From: Nocardioides sp. R-C-SC26
GTDB lineage: Bacteria; Actinomycetota; Actinomycetes; Propionibacteriales; Nocardioidaceae
Assembly: GCF_021246465.1 (NCBI RefSeq)
Contig: NZ_JAHRHK010000011.1
Location: 47,206 to 111,205 of the forward strand
DNA length: 64,000 nucleotides
Direction of reading: 5' to 3'
Of this stretch, positions 10,635-18,829 are shown piece after piece (within the stretch, counting starts at the first letter, position 1; every line of letters starts with the position of its first letter). Under the pieces are notes generated by a model. It was given only the letters and a program-made list of their open reading frames with translations, did not search any database and was not told the DNA's origin. The translations under genes and the position numbers were made by a program.

Positions 10635-11231
10635 ATGGTCCAGATGTCGGAGTTCGAGTCGCTCTTCTGCCGCACCCGGCTGTGGCGGTCGGTCGCCCGA
10701 CGCTTCGTCGTGCCGCGCGTGCTGGACGGCGGCGAGGTCGGGCCGCAGGTCCTCGAGATCGGGTGCGGGAGCGGCGCGATGGCCGCCGAGGTCCTCGCTC
10801 AGCGACCGGGGATCGACCGCTACGTAGCCACCGACGTCGATCCGGCCATGGTGCGGCTGGCGCGACGCGAGCTGGCGTCGCAGGCCGGGCGCGCCGAGGC
10901 GGCCGAGGTGGACGGAGCGCGTCTGCCCTACGGCGACGGCTCCTTCGACACCGTCTGCAGCTGGCTGATGCTGCACCACACCATCACCTGGGAGGACGTC
11001 GTGGCCGACGCGGCACGCGTGCTTCGACCGGGCGGACGACTGGTCGGCTACGACCTGCCCGACTCGCCGCGAGCGCGACTGGTACACCGGGTGACCCGAT
11101 CGCGCGTGCGGATGGTCGCGCCCGAGGAGCTGGCGCGCGAGCTCGTCGCCCTCGGATTCGAGTCCGTCGAGGTCGAGCCCCTCGGTGTCGCCGACACCTA
11201 TCGGTTCTCGGCGGTCCGTCCGCCCGGCTGA
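10635..11231 (+). CDS. class I SAM-dependent methyltransferase
   Basis: A 198-residue methyltransferase with the SAM-binding motif LEIGCGSG (40-47), an acidic residue after the second strand (ATDVDPAM), and the downstream VLRPGGRLVGYDL motif typical of methyltransf_11 enzymes. Substrate unknown. Starts upstream would overlap the GNAT gene; the ATG at 10635 fits the fold. The last 34 bp overlap the 3' end of the converging MFS gene. Confidence 0.82.
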   Translation: MVQMSEFESLFCRTRLWRSVARRFVVPRVLDGGEVGPQVLEIGCGSGAMAAEVLAQRPGIDRYVATDVDPAMVRLARRELASQAGRAEAAEVDGARLPYGDGSFDTVCSWLMLHHTITWEDVVADAARVLRPGGRLVGYDLPDSPRARLVHRVTRSRVRMVAPEELARELVALGFESVEVEPLGVADTYRFSAVRPPG

Positions 11232-12487
11232 ACCAGCCTGCTGAGCGCGTCCTGGCGACGCTGGAGCAGCGCCGACCAGACGAGCACGAGCACTCCGGCG
11301 ATCGAGAGTGCGACGCCGGCCAACGCCGGTGCCCGGTAGCCGTGGCCCGCCGCGATCACGATGCCGCCGATCCAGGCGCCGAGCGCGTTCGCGACGTTGA
11401 GCGAGGCGTGGTTCATCGCGGCTCCCAGCGTCTGCGCCTCCCCGGCGACGTCCATCAGCCGCAGCTGCAGGTTGACCACCAGGACCGAGCCGAGCGAGGT
11501 GATCGCGAACGCCGCGGGCAGCGCGCCCCATCCGGTCGGCGCGAGGAGCCAGAAGGCGACGAGCGCGAGGCCGAGACCGACGCTGCCGACGAACAGCGAG
11601 TGCATGACCGACCAGTCGGCGAGCGGTCCCGCGAGCCAGGTGCCCGCGACCATGCCGAGACCCAGCACGAGCAGGAACACCGGTACGGCGCCGTCGCCGA
11701 GGTCGCCGACCCGGGTCACGGTCGGCGCGATGTAGGAGAACACGGCGAAGAGCCCACCGAACCCGATCGCCCCCGCCAGCAGCGTCAACCACACCTGGGC
11801 CTTGCCGAAGGCCGCCAGCTCACGCCGTCCACTGGCCCCGGCGAGCGCCGGCACCGAGGGGACGACGGCGAGCACGAGGGCGACGGTGAGCAGGGCGAGC
11901 AGGCTGACCGACCAGTACGCCGAGCGCCAGCCGAGGTGCTGACCCATCCAGGTGGCGGCGGGTACGCCGATCACGTTGGCCACCGAGAGGCCCAGCATCA
12001 CGCTCGCCACGGCACGTCCTGCCCGACCGGCCGGCGCGAGCTGGGTGGCCACGAGCGAGGCGACCCCGAAGTAGGCACCGTGCGGCAGACCGTCGAGGAA
12101 ACGCGCGACGAAGAGCATCTCGAAGCCGGCTGCGACCGCGCTGAGGGCGTTGAAGAGCCCGTAGGCGAGCATCAGCGCCACCAGGAGCGCCCGCCGGGGC
12201 CACCTGGCGCCGAAGAACGCGAGCACCGGCGCGCCGACGACGACGCCGAGTGCGTACGCGGAGATCAGGTGCCCGGCGCTGGGGATCGAGGCATCCACGC
12301 CGGCGGCGATCTCGCGGATCAGCCCCATCGTGACGAACTCGGTCGTGCCGATCGTGAAGCCACCCATCGCGAGCGCGAGGACGGCCAGCCGGTAGTGGCC
12401 CGCGGGGCGAGCCGCCTGCGAGCGAGTCGGGGCGGAGCCGTCGGAGGTCGAGTCCGAGGACGAGTCAGTGGCGGCGGTGGCGGTCAC
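11198..12487 (-). CDS. MFS transporter, DHA1 drug/sugar efflux type
   Basis: A 429-residue major facilitator with 12 predicted helices preceded by a 28-residue Ser/Thr/Asp-rich cytoplasmic leader. The first helix carries GGFTIGTTEFVTMGL, the signature of the AraJ/YdhP/SotB branch that exports arabinose, purine nucleosides or drugs. Motif A appears as AFFGARWPRRALLV between helices 2 and 3. Substrate cannot be assigned. Convergent with, and overlapping by 34 bp, the methyltransferase gene. Confidence 0.85.
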   Translation of the reverse strand: MTATAATDSSSDSTSDGSAPTRSQAARPAGHYRLAVLALAMGGFTIGTTEFVTMGLIREIAAGVDASIPSAGHLISAYALGVVVGAPVLAFFGARWPRRALLVALMLAYGLFNALSAVAAGFEMLFVARFLDGLPHGAYFGVASLVATQLAPAGRAGRAVASVMLGLSVANVIGVPAATWMGQHLGWRSAYWSVSLLALLTVALVLAVVPSVPALAGASGRRELAAFGKAQVWLTLLAGAIGFGGLFAVFSYIAPTVTRVGDLGDGAVPVFLLVLGLGMVAGTWLAGPLADWSVMHSLFVGSVGLGLALVAFWLLAPTGWGALPAAFAITSLGSVLVVNLQLRLMDVAGEAQTLGAAMNHASLNVANALGAWIGGIVIAAGHGYRAPALAGVALSIAGVLVLVWSALLQRRQDALSRLVQPGGRTAENR

Positions 12488-12548
12488 GTGCAGCTTTCAG
12501 GTCGAGGGGCGACGTCAGTCTCAACGTCGCGACCCCCGACCACCTATT

Positions 12549-12578
12549 CCTCCAGCGATCGGGCGGGATCACTGGAGG
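12549..12578. terminator. hairpin between the aldehyde dehydrogenase and MFS genes
   Basis: CCTCCAG-c-GATC pairs with GATC-a-CTGGAGG around a six-base loop, giving eleven pairs and one mismatch. It lies 8 bp beyond the aldehyde dehydrogenase stop and about 60 bp before the MFS start. It has no T tract, so it could be a terminator of the non-canonical actinobacterial kind or an operator for the transporter. Confidence 0.5.
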
Positions 12579-12585
12579 TGACGGG

Positions 12586-14040
12586 TCACATCGGGGGCGA
12601 CTCCAGGTAGATCGACTTGGCCTCCGTGTACTGGGCCAGGCCCTCGGGCCCGAACTCACGTCCCAGCCCCGATGCCTTGAAGCCGCCGAAGGGAGCGGCG
12701 AAGTCCATCGTGTAGGTGTTGATGCCGTAGGTGCCGGTACGGATCTGGCGGGCCACGGCAAGGCCGGCCTCCTTGTCCTGGGTCCACACGGTGCCGGCGA
12801 GCCCGTACTCGGAGTCGTTGGCGATCCGGACGGCGTCCTCGACCCCGTCGTAGCCGATGATCGAGAGCACGGGACCGAAGATCTCCTCCTGCGCGATCCG
12901 CATGCGGTTGTCGACGTCGGCGAAGACCGTCGGCTTGACGTACCACCCACGGTCGAGCCCCGCGGGCATGCCGGTGCCGCCGGTGACGACGCGGGCGCCC
13001 TCCGCCTGGCCGATCTCGATGTAGCCCTGCACACGCTCCTGCTGACGTCGCGCGACCATCGGGCCGATCTCGCTCGCCGGGTCCATCGGGTCGCCCACGA
13101 CCATCGAGCCGATCGCCGAGCCGATGGCCTCCACGACCTCCTCGTAGCGCGAGCGCGGGGCGAGGATCCGGGTCTGGGCGACACAGGCCTGACCGGAGTT
13201 CATCACGCCGAGGAACTTCACGCCCTCGGCGGTGACGGCGAGATCGGCGTCGTCCAGCACGATCGCGGCGGACTTCCCGCCCAGCTCCAGGCTGCAGCGC
13301 TTGAGCTGCTCGCCGCACACGGCGCCGATCTTGCGGCCCGCGGCGGTCGAGCCGGTGAAGGCGACCTTGTCGATGCCGGGGTGCGCGACCAGGTGCTCGC
13401 CCGTCTCGCGGCCACCCGCGACGAAGTTCACCACGCCTGCCGGAACACCGGCCTCGTCGAGCAGCTCGGCCATCAGGTAGGCGTCCAGTGGCGTCTCCGG
13501 GGCAGGCTTGACCACGACCGTGCAGCCAGCGAGCAGCGCCGGGACAACCTTGGACATGATCGTGAACTGCGGCACGTTCCACGGCGGGATCGCGGCGACC
13601 ACGCCGACGGGCTCGTGTCGCACCAGCACCGGCGCTCCCAGCGCACCCGGACGCTCGGCCTCCCACGGGAACTCGCGGGCGATCGCGAGGAACGACTCGA
13701 TCTGCATCCACGGCGCCGGCACCTGGGCGAGGTTCGCGAACGAGGTGGGCGAGCCCATCTCCGCCGAGATGAGGTCGGCCATCTCACCCATCCGCGCCGC
13801 ATAGAGGCCGGAGAACGCCGCCACGACGTCGATCCGCTCCGCCGGCGACATCCGCGGCCACGGGCCCTGGTCGAAGGCCTGCCGCGCCGCCGCGACGGCG
13901 GCGTCGATGTCGGCCGGCGTGCCCTCGGGCACGCGCGCGATGACCTCCTCGGTGTGGGGCGAGATCACCTCCAGCATCTGGGCGGACGCGGGCGCGGCCC
14001 ACCCGCCGTCGAGATAGAAGCTGTCGCGGTCGAGGGTCAT
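12586..14040 (-). CDS. NAD(P)-dependent aldehyde dehydrogenase
   Basis: A 484-residue enzyme oxidising an aldehyde to a carboxylate. Catalytic Glu252 lies in LELGGKS and nucleophile Cys286 in NSGQACVAQ; the cofactor region VVKPAPETPLDAY and FTGSTAAGRKI are intact. Sequence resembles the actinobacterial branch often encoded in steroid and terpenoid catabolic loci. It is the last gene of a leftward set (thioesterase, phosphotransferase, lipocalin-like protein) whose promoter carries a KstR-type operator, so a role in sterol or side-chain catabolism is plausible; the 99-bp gap upstream makes co-transcription likely but not certain. Confidence 0.9.
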   Translation of the reverse strand: MTLDRDSFYLDGGWAAPASAQMLEVISPHTEEVIARVPEGTPADIDAAVAAARQAFDQGPWPRMSPAERIDVVAAFSGLYAARMGEMADLISAEMGSPTSFANLAQVPAPWMQIESFLAIAREFPWEAERPGALGAPVLVRHEPVGVVAAIPPWNVPQFTIMSKVVPALLAGCTVVVKPAPETPLDAYLMAELLDEAGVPAGVVNFVAGGRETGEHLVAHPGIDKVAFTGSTAAGRKIGAVCGEQLKRCSLELGGKSAAIVLDDADLAVTAEGVKFLGVMNSGQACVAQTRILAPRSRYEEVVEAIGSAIGSMVVGDPMDPASEIGPMVARRQQERVQGYIEIGQAEGARVVTGGTGMPAGLDRGWYVKPTVFADVDNRMRIAQEEIFGPVLSIIGYDGVEDAVRIANDSEYGLAGTVWTQDKEAGLAVARQIRTGTYGINTYTMDFAAPFGGFKASGLGREFGPEGLAQYTEAKSIYLESPPM

Positions 14041-14086
14041 GGGTACCTGTTCCTTGCTCGTGGATCGCTGTGGTCGGTGTGCATGG

Positions 14087-14130
14087 GGTGGTGTCGTGAC
14101 GCCGCTCGCTCCTCGCGGCTCGTCACCACC
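14087..14130. repeat. palindromic element between two catabolic genes
   Basis: GGTGGTG at the left end pairs with CACCACC at the right, enclosing GTGACGCCGC and CGCGGCTCGTCAC. The pattern GGTGTCGTGACG followed by CTC-rich sequence and CACCACCG resembles a diverged member of the repeat family at 2540, 63647 and 63699. Confidence 0.45.
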
Positions 14131-14139
14131 GAGCGGGGC

Positions 14140-15288
14140 TCACGGGGCGGTGGCGAACCAGTCGCCGAAGCCGCTCGCGTCATGGCGGCCCAGGCAGAAG
14201 TGCTCGAAGAGTCCCCAGCCCTCGTGCGTCGCGCCGTCCTCGGTGAGCACCGCGCGACCGACGTGGTCGACGCAGGCGAACATCACCCGACCGGCGACAG
14301 CGGGATCGGCGAGGTCGTAGGTCACCCGCTCGGCGAACTTCTCGCTCTTCCAGAGACCGTGGCTCCAGTCAGGGTCGCCGCCGTAGCCCGCACCCACGTT
14401 CAGCGGCGCGGCCAGGAGCGAGGAGACCTCCATCTCCAATGTCCGCCCGTCGGCCGTCGTGGTCCGCAGAGTGGCACCCGACGGCATCCGTGTGCCCGAC
14501 TCGTAGTGGATGGCGACCTGCGGCCAGCCCAGCTGCTCGATGCGGCCGTCGGGCCAGATCCGGTGGCAGTCGTTGAGCGACCGGTAGCCGTCGGGATCCT
14601 CCTGCATGATCACCACGACGGCGAAGTCGTCGAACCGCATCGGCACGTAGAGCCACCACATGCCGTCGAACGGCGGGTTGGCGGGCGCGCCGGCAGGCTC
14701 GGCCTCGCCCACGGGTCGGATGCCCCATGACCGGTCGCGCGTGCCGACCCAGCGGTCCGGCGTCACCTCGATGCGCTCGCCGTCGACGACGACGTGGCCG
14801 CTCCAGGTGCCCACCTGGGCGAAGCGCTGCGCGTCGAGGGTGACCCGCGCGCCGGTGCGGAGCACGTGCGGCATCTCCTGCAGCACCGGGAACGAGCCCT
14901 CCCACGTCAGGTCGGCCGAGATGCCCTCGGTCTCCTCCAGCACCACCCGCAGTTTCTGCAGGGGCTCGATGATCTCGATGCGGTACGGGCCGACGTGCTG
15001 GTTGAGACGGTCGGTGTCGGCGAGATCGGAGAGGTGCAGGGCGGTGTGCGTGCCGGGCGCGCCGTCCTTGCCCGGGCGCGCGACGAAGAAGAAGGCGTCC
15101 TTGGTGCCGAGGTTCGGGTAGTAGCCCATCCCGGTGATGACGAAGATCTCGCCGCTGCGATCGTGTGCGTTGAGATAGCACCGGTCGTAGAAGTTGCGGT
15201 CGCTGCTCGCGGGCCACGCGACGGGCTGCGCCGTCTGATGGATCGGGTACTCGTCGAGGGCGGAGAGGCCGCCGGCACCGTGGGTCAT
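14140..15288 (-). CDS. lipocalin/CrtC-like protein (DUF7064/7065-like), unknown function
   Basis: A 382-residue protein with no signal peptide and many beta strands rich in Trp, Gly and Asp. Recognisable stretches are GMGYYPNLGTKDAFFFVARPG, WVGTRDRSWGIRPVG and WWLYVPMRFDDFAVVVIMQEDPDGY. The RDRSWG/WLYVPMRF pattern is that of two-domain beta-barrel proteins related to hydroxyneurosporene hydratase (CrtC/AttH lipocalin fold), in actinobacteria usually encoded next to APH-type phosphotransferases of lipid or terpenoid catabolism. Function unknown; binding or hydration of a hydrophobic substrate is an inference. It starts one base after the phosphotransferase stop. Confidence 0.8.
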   Translation of the reverse strand: MTHGAGGLSALDEYPIHQTAQPVAWPASSDRNFYDRCYLNAHDRSGEIFVITGMGYYPNLGTKDAFFFVARPGKDGAPGTHTALHLSDLADTDRLNQHVGPYRIEIIEPLQKLRVVLEETEGISADLTWEGSFPVLQEMPHVLRTGARVTLDAQRFAQVGTWSGHVVVDGERIEVTPDRWVGTRDRSWGIRPVGEAEPAGAPANPPFDGMWWLYVPMRFDDFAVVVIMQEDPDGYRSLNDCHRIWPDGRIEQLGWPQVAIHYESGTRMPSGATLRTTTADGRTLEMEVSSLLAAPLNVGAGYGGDPDWSHGLWKSEKFAERVTYDLADPAVAGRVMFACVDHVGRAVLTEDGATHEGWGLFEHFCLGRHDASGFGDWFATAP

Positions 15289-15289
15289 C

Positions 15290-16441
15290 TCAGGCTCCCG
15301 CCTGCTCGAGGATCCGCTCGACGAGCGGCTTGCAGTGGAAGAGGGACTCGACGTCGTCGGGACGCTCGATCTCTCCGAAGTGGATCTGGCGAGCGCCCGT
15401 GCGCATGAAGACGATGCACCACTGCAGGCCGTTGAAGACGTGGTACCAGGTCAGGTCGCCGAGTTCGACGCCGCTGAGCTCGCGGTACGTCGCGACGACG
15501 TCCTCCTCGCGCAGGAAGTCGGGCATGCCCGGGAGGCCCATCACTCCGGCGATGGTCTCGAACACCTGGTGGGCGAACAGCATCCACGACAGGTCGAGTT
15601 CTCGGGGGCCGAGCAGCGCCACCTCCCAGTCCAGGACGGCGACCGGCTCGAAGTCGCGGTAGATGACGTTGCCGATCCGGGAGTCGCCCCAGCACAGGAC
15701 GGCGTCCTCGTCGTGGGCGGTCGGCACGTTCGCCTCGAGCCAGGCGAAGGCGCGCTCCACGAGCGGCGACCGGCCGATGTCGGCCGCGGCGAACTCGTAC
15801 CACTCGCGCACGCGGGCGATGTTGCGCTGGAGCAGGTCGCCGCCGGTGAGCCCGTGCGCGGCGGGGTCGAGGAACGGGAACCGTGCGGCGGCGTCATCGA
15901 TGGCATGGAGGCCGACGATGGCGGCGACCGTGGAGTCCTGGAGTCGGCGCTGCTGCTCGGGTGCGGCGTCGAAGAGCCAGCTGTCGCCGAAGTTGTAGGG
16001 CAGGACGTCGGGCGGGATCACGCCGTCGATGCGGTCCATCAGGAAGAAGGGCGTGCCGAGAACGTCGCCGGTCGGCTCCATCAGACTGACCCGCGGAACG
16101 GGCACGTCGCTGAGCTCGCCGACGAGCCGCATCGCGTCGTACTGGGCCTGCAGGTCGTAGCGCGGGAACACCGGGAAGTCGGCTTCCGACGGCGCGACCC
16201 GCGCGACGAACGGACGGGTGGTGCGCTCGCCGTCCTCGGTCCACGTGGCATCGAGCACGAGGGTCTCCGAGCTCATCCCATTGGCGTCGATGCCCGAGTG
16301 CAGCACCACCTGCGGCTCGGCTCCGGCCGGGAGCACCTCCGCGAGCCAGGCCTCCAGCAGGCCGGGCACCGTGCTCGCGTCCCGGCTGCTGCGCTGCATC
16401 TTCAGGTCGGACGGCGGGGCGGTGGGTGTGTCCTGGGTCAC
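15290..16441 (-). CDS. APH-family phosphotransferase (ACAD10-like)
   Basis: A 383-residue kinase-like fold protein. The catalytic loop reads CWGDSRIGN instead of HGDxxxxN, with the second metal-binding Asp in VLDWE; these features mark the acyl-CoA-dehydrogenase-associated APH branch found in fatty acid, sterol and terpenoid catabolism rather than antibiotic kinases. The open frame reaches 16480, but that would include the -35 box and operator. The GTG at 16441 sits six bases after a GAGACT -10 and should be the first transcribed codon. First gene of a KstR-type controlled unit with the lipocalin-like and aldehyde dehydrogenase genes. Confidence 0.85.
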   Translation of the reverse strand: MTQDTPTAPPSDLKMQRSSRDASTVPGLLEAWLAEVLPAGAEPQVVLHSGIDANGMSSETLVLDATWTEDGERTTRPFVARVAPSEADFPVFPRYDLQAQYDAMRLVGELSDVPVPRVSLMEPTGDVLGTPFFLMDRIDGVIPPDVLPYNFGDSWLFDAAPEQQRRLQDSTVAAIVGLHAIDDAAARFPFLDPAAHGLTGGDLLQRNIARVREWYEFAAADIGRSPLVERAFAWLEANVPTAHDEDAVLCWGDSRIGNVIYRDFEPVAVLDWEVALLGPRELDLSWMLFAHQVFETIAGVMGLPGMPDFLREEDVVATYRELSGVELGDLTWYHVFNGLQWCIVFMRTGARQIHFGEIERPDDVESLFHCKPLVERILEQAGA

Positions 16442-16447
16442 CCCCGA

Positions 16448-16476
16448 AGTCTCACTAGAACGTGTTCTAGTGTCAA
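16448..16476 (-). promoter_or_regulatory. leaderless promoter with embedded KstR-type operator
   Basis: Minus strand: a perfect -35 TTGACA (16476-16471), a 17-bp spacer, a -10 GAGACT (16453-16448), then six bases to the GTG at 16441. The spacer holds a palindrome with perfect nine-base arms CACTAGAAC and GTTCTAGTG separated by GT (16453-16472). Its core TAGAACGTGTTCTA fits the known KstR consensus TnnAACnnGTTnnA exactly. KstR is the TetR-family repressor of cholesterol catabolism in mycobacteria and relatives. The placement would block RNA polymerase directly. The -35 overlaps the thioesterase stop codon. Confidence 0.82.
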
Positions 16477-16938
16477 TCACAATCCGGTCGGAAGCACCGC
16501 ATGGCTCGAGACGGCACGCGCGATCAGGCGGCCGTCCTGATGGATCTCGGCGTCGGCGGAGGCGATCCGACGGCCCGCACTGACGCAGCGGGCCGTGACG
16601 ACCAGTGGGCGTCCGGGCTGGGCAGCCCGGACGTACTGCACCGTCAGCTGCACGTGCGGCGCCGGCACTCCGTCGGGCGTGCGCGCGTGCACGGCCCAGC
16701 CGGTGGCCGAGTCGAGCAGCGAGCTGAGGTACCCGCCGTGCAGGATCCCCCCGCCGTTGCAGTGCTCGGGCCCGGGCACGGCCCGCATCCGCACGCCGGC
16801 GTCGTCGATGCCGACGACCTCGAAGCCGAGCAGCGACGAGAACGGCCCCGGATCGGTACCGCTCACGATCTCGTCCGCCGCGCCCCCGTGAACCGTCGTG
16901 GGGCCTGCTGCGGGTTCTGGCTGCGTGCGATCGTCCAC
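16477..16938 (-). CDS. PaaI-family acyl-CoA thioesterase
   Basis: A 153-residue single hotdog domain with the family motif GGGILHGGYLSSLLDSATGWA (about residues 62-82), which supplies the catalytic HGG and Asp, and the following QLTVQYVRAAQPG strand. Such enzymes hydrolyse aromatic or medium-chain acyl-CoA thioesters, releasing CoA during catabolism. The GTG start is seven bases after TACGGT (16946-16951), another leaderless start. The gene lies upstream of the KstR-type promoter, so it can be expressed independently of the genes after it. Confidence 0.85.
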   Translation of the reverse strand: MDDRTQPEPAAGPTTVHGGAADEIVSGTDPGPFSSLLGFEVVGIDDAGVRMRAVPGPEHCNGGGILHGGYLSSLLDSATGWAVHARTPDGVPAPHVQLTVQYVRAAQPGRPLVVTARCVSAGRRIASADAEIHQDGRLIARAVSSHAVLPTGL

Positions 16939-17014
16939 GGACGCGACCGTAGCGAGCGCGAGGCTCGCGGGGGCCGCGGGGCCGTCGGGTTGACCGGTGG
17001 ATCAGGCTGGCGGG

Positions 17015-18772
17015 TCAGACGATGTCAGGCACCTGCACCCGCGCCTCGTCGGCCTCCTGGTCGGTGAGCTTGAGCTGGCTCTGACGTTCGGCCTCGACGC
17101 GACGCAGGTAGTGGTCGACCTCCTCGGCGATACGGGCTGCGTCCCAGCCGAGTTCCGCAGCCATCAGACGCGCCACCTGGGGCGCGGCCGCGACACCGCG
17201 GTCGAAGCTCTCGATGGAGATGCGGGTACGTCGCGTCAGGACGTCGTCCAGGTGCCGCGCGCTCTCGTGCGTGACCGCGTAGACGACCTCCGCCGCGAGG
17301 TAGTCCTCGGCGCCCTCGATCGGGGCACCGAGCACGCGACGCTCGCCGATCAGCGCGAGGACGTCGTCGATCGCCCCGCCGTACCGGCTCAGCAGGTGGT
17401 CGATCCGGGCCACGTGAAGGCCCGAGCGTCGGGCCAGCAGCACCCGCTGGTTGGAGCGGGTCTCGTAGCCGTCGGCACCGAGCAACGGCACCCGGTCGGT
17501 GATCGAGTCCCGGATCGTCAGGTTGGTCGAGGTCTTGAGCGAGTGCGCCGCCGCGTCGACGGCGTCCGCCGCCATGACGCGATAGGTGGTGAGTTTGCCG
17601 CCGGCGATCATCACCAGCCCCGGCACCGGCGTCACGACGGTGTGCTCGCGAGAGATCCGCGACGTCGGCTCGGACTCGCCCGAGAGCAACGGCCGCAGGC
17701 CCGCGTAGACGCCCTCGACGTCGGCGTGGTCCAGCGGCTCGCGCAGAATCGCGTTGACGTGGTCGAGCACGTAGTCGATGTCGCGTCGGCTGGCCGCCGG
17801 ATGCGCCTTGTCGAGGTCCCACGGGGTGTCGGTGGTGCCGATGATCCAGTGCCGTCCCCACGGGATCACGAACAGCACCGAGGTCTCGGTGCGCACGATG
17901 AAGCCGGCCTCGGAGCGGATGCGGTCGCGCGGAACGACCAGGTGCACGCCCTTGGACGCCTGCACGTGGAGGGCCCCCCGCCCGCCGACCATCTCCTGGA
18001 TGTCATCGGTCCAGACCCCGGCGGCGTTGATCACCACGCGTGCCCGCACCTCGAGCTCACGATCGTGCTCGAGGTCGCGCGCGGTCACCCCGACCACACG
18101 CTCGCCCTCGCGGAGGAACCCGGTGACGCGAACCCGGGTCGCGACCTGCGCGCCGTGGGCGGCCGCCGTCCGGGCGATGGTGAGCACCAGACGGGCGTCG
18201 TCGACCTGGCAGTCGTAGTAGCGGATGGCCCCGGCGAGCTTGTCGGCCTTGAAGTCCGGAGCGATCCGCGCCACCGAACGGCGGCTCAGGTGCCGGTGCC
18301 GGGGCACGCCCATGTCGTAGCGGCTCGCCATCGCCATCGCGTCGTAGAGCGCGAGGCCGGCGCCGACGTAGGGCCGCTCCCACCCGCGCCGCGTCAACGG
18401 GTAGAGGAAGGGCACCGGTCGCACGAGGTGCGGAGCCAGCCGGGTGAGCAGCAGACCCCGCTCCTGCAAGGCCTCGCGCACCAGGGCGAAGTCGAGCATC
18501 TCCAGGTACCGCAGACCACCGTGGATCAGCTTGCTGCTGCGACTGCTGGTGCCGCTGCCGAGGTCGCGCTGCTCCAGCAGACCGGTGTTCAGCCCGCGGG
18601 TGACGGCATCCAGCGCGACGCCCGCCCCGACGACCCCGCCGCCGACCACCAGGACGTCGAGCTCGGCCTCACCGCTCGCGCCGGTCATCGAGGCGAGCGC
18701 GGTCTCGCGCGCATCCGGACCCAGCGCGCTGGGACTGGGCAGGTGACCGCGATGACCTGGGGTGCCGACCAT
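17015..18772 (-). CDS. glpD: aerobic glycerol-3-phosphate dehydrogenase
   Basis: Membrane-associated FAD enzyme oxidising sn-glycerol 3-phosphate to dihydroxyacetone phosphate and passing electrons to the quinone pool. The 585 residues contain the FAD-binding VLVVGGGVVGAG (about 40-51), the conserved GTSSRSSKLIHGGLRYLE, the WGRHWIIGTTDTPW motif and the C-terminal helical domain seen in bacterial GlpD. The open frame continues far upstream as a shadow; I chose the ATG at 18772, which has GGATGGG upstream and leaves a 57-bp divergent region with the nitronate monooxygenase-like gene. Confidence 0.9.
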   Translation of the reverse strand: MVGTPGHRGHLPSPSALGPDARETALASMTGASGEAELDVLVVGGGVVGAGVALDAVTRGLNTGLLEQRDLGSGTSSRSSKLIHGGLRYLEMLDFALVREALQERGLLLTRLAPHLVRPVPFLYPLTRRGWERPYVGAGLALYDAMAMASRYDMGVPRHRHLSRRSVARIAPDFKADKLAGAIRYYDCQVDDARLVLTIARTAAAHGAQVATRVRVTGFLREGERVVGVTARDLEHDRELEVRARVVINAAGVWTDDIQEMVGGRGALHVQASKGVHLVVPRDRIRSEAGFIVRTETSVLFVIPWGRHWIIGTTDTPWDLDKAHPAASRRDIDYVLDHVNAILREPLDHADVEGVYAGLRPLLSGESEPTSRISREHTVVTPVPGLVMIAGGKLTTYRVMAADAVDAAAHSLKTSTNLTIRDSITDRVPLLGADGYETRSNQRVLLARRSGLHVARIDHLLSRYGGAIDDVLALIGERRVLGAPIEGAEDYLAAEVVYAVTHESARHLDDVLTRRTRISIESFDRGVAAAPQVARLMAAELGWDAARIAEEVDHYLRRVEAERQSQLKLTDQEADEARVQVPDIV

Positions 18773-18829
18773 CGACCCATCCAAGCAGGGGCAGGTGACA
18801 CCCGGGTTGCGTATCGGAGGCATGCGACA

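Noticed and set aside
16442..16480. Longer start of the phosphotransferase at 16480
   Set aside because: It would translate through the -35 box and operator; the leaderless GTG at 16441 fits the promoter geometry.
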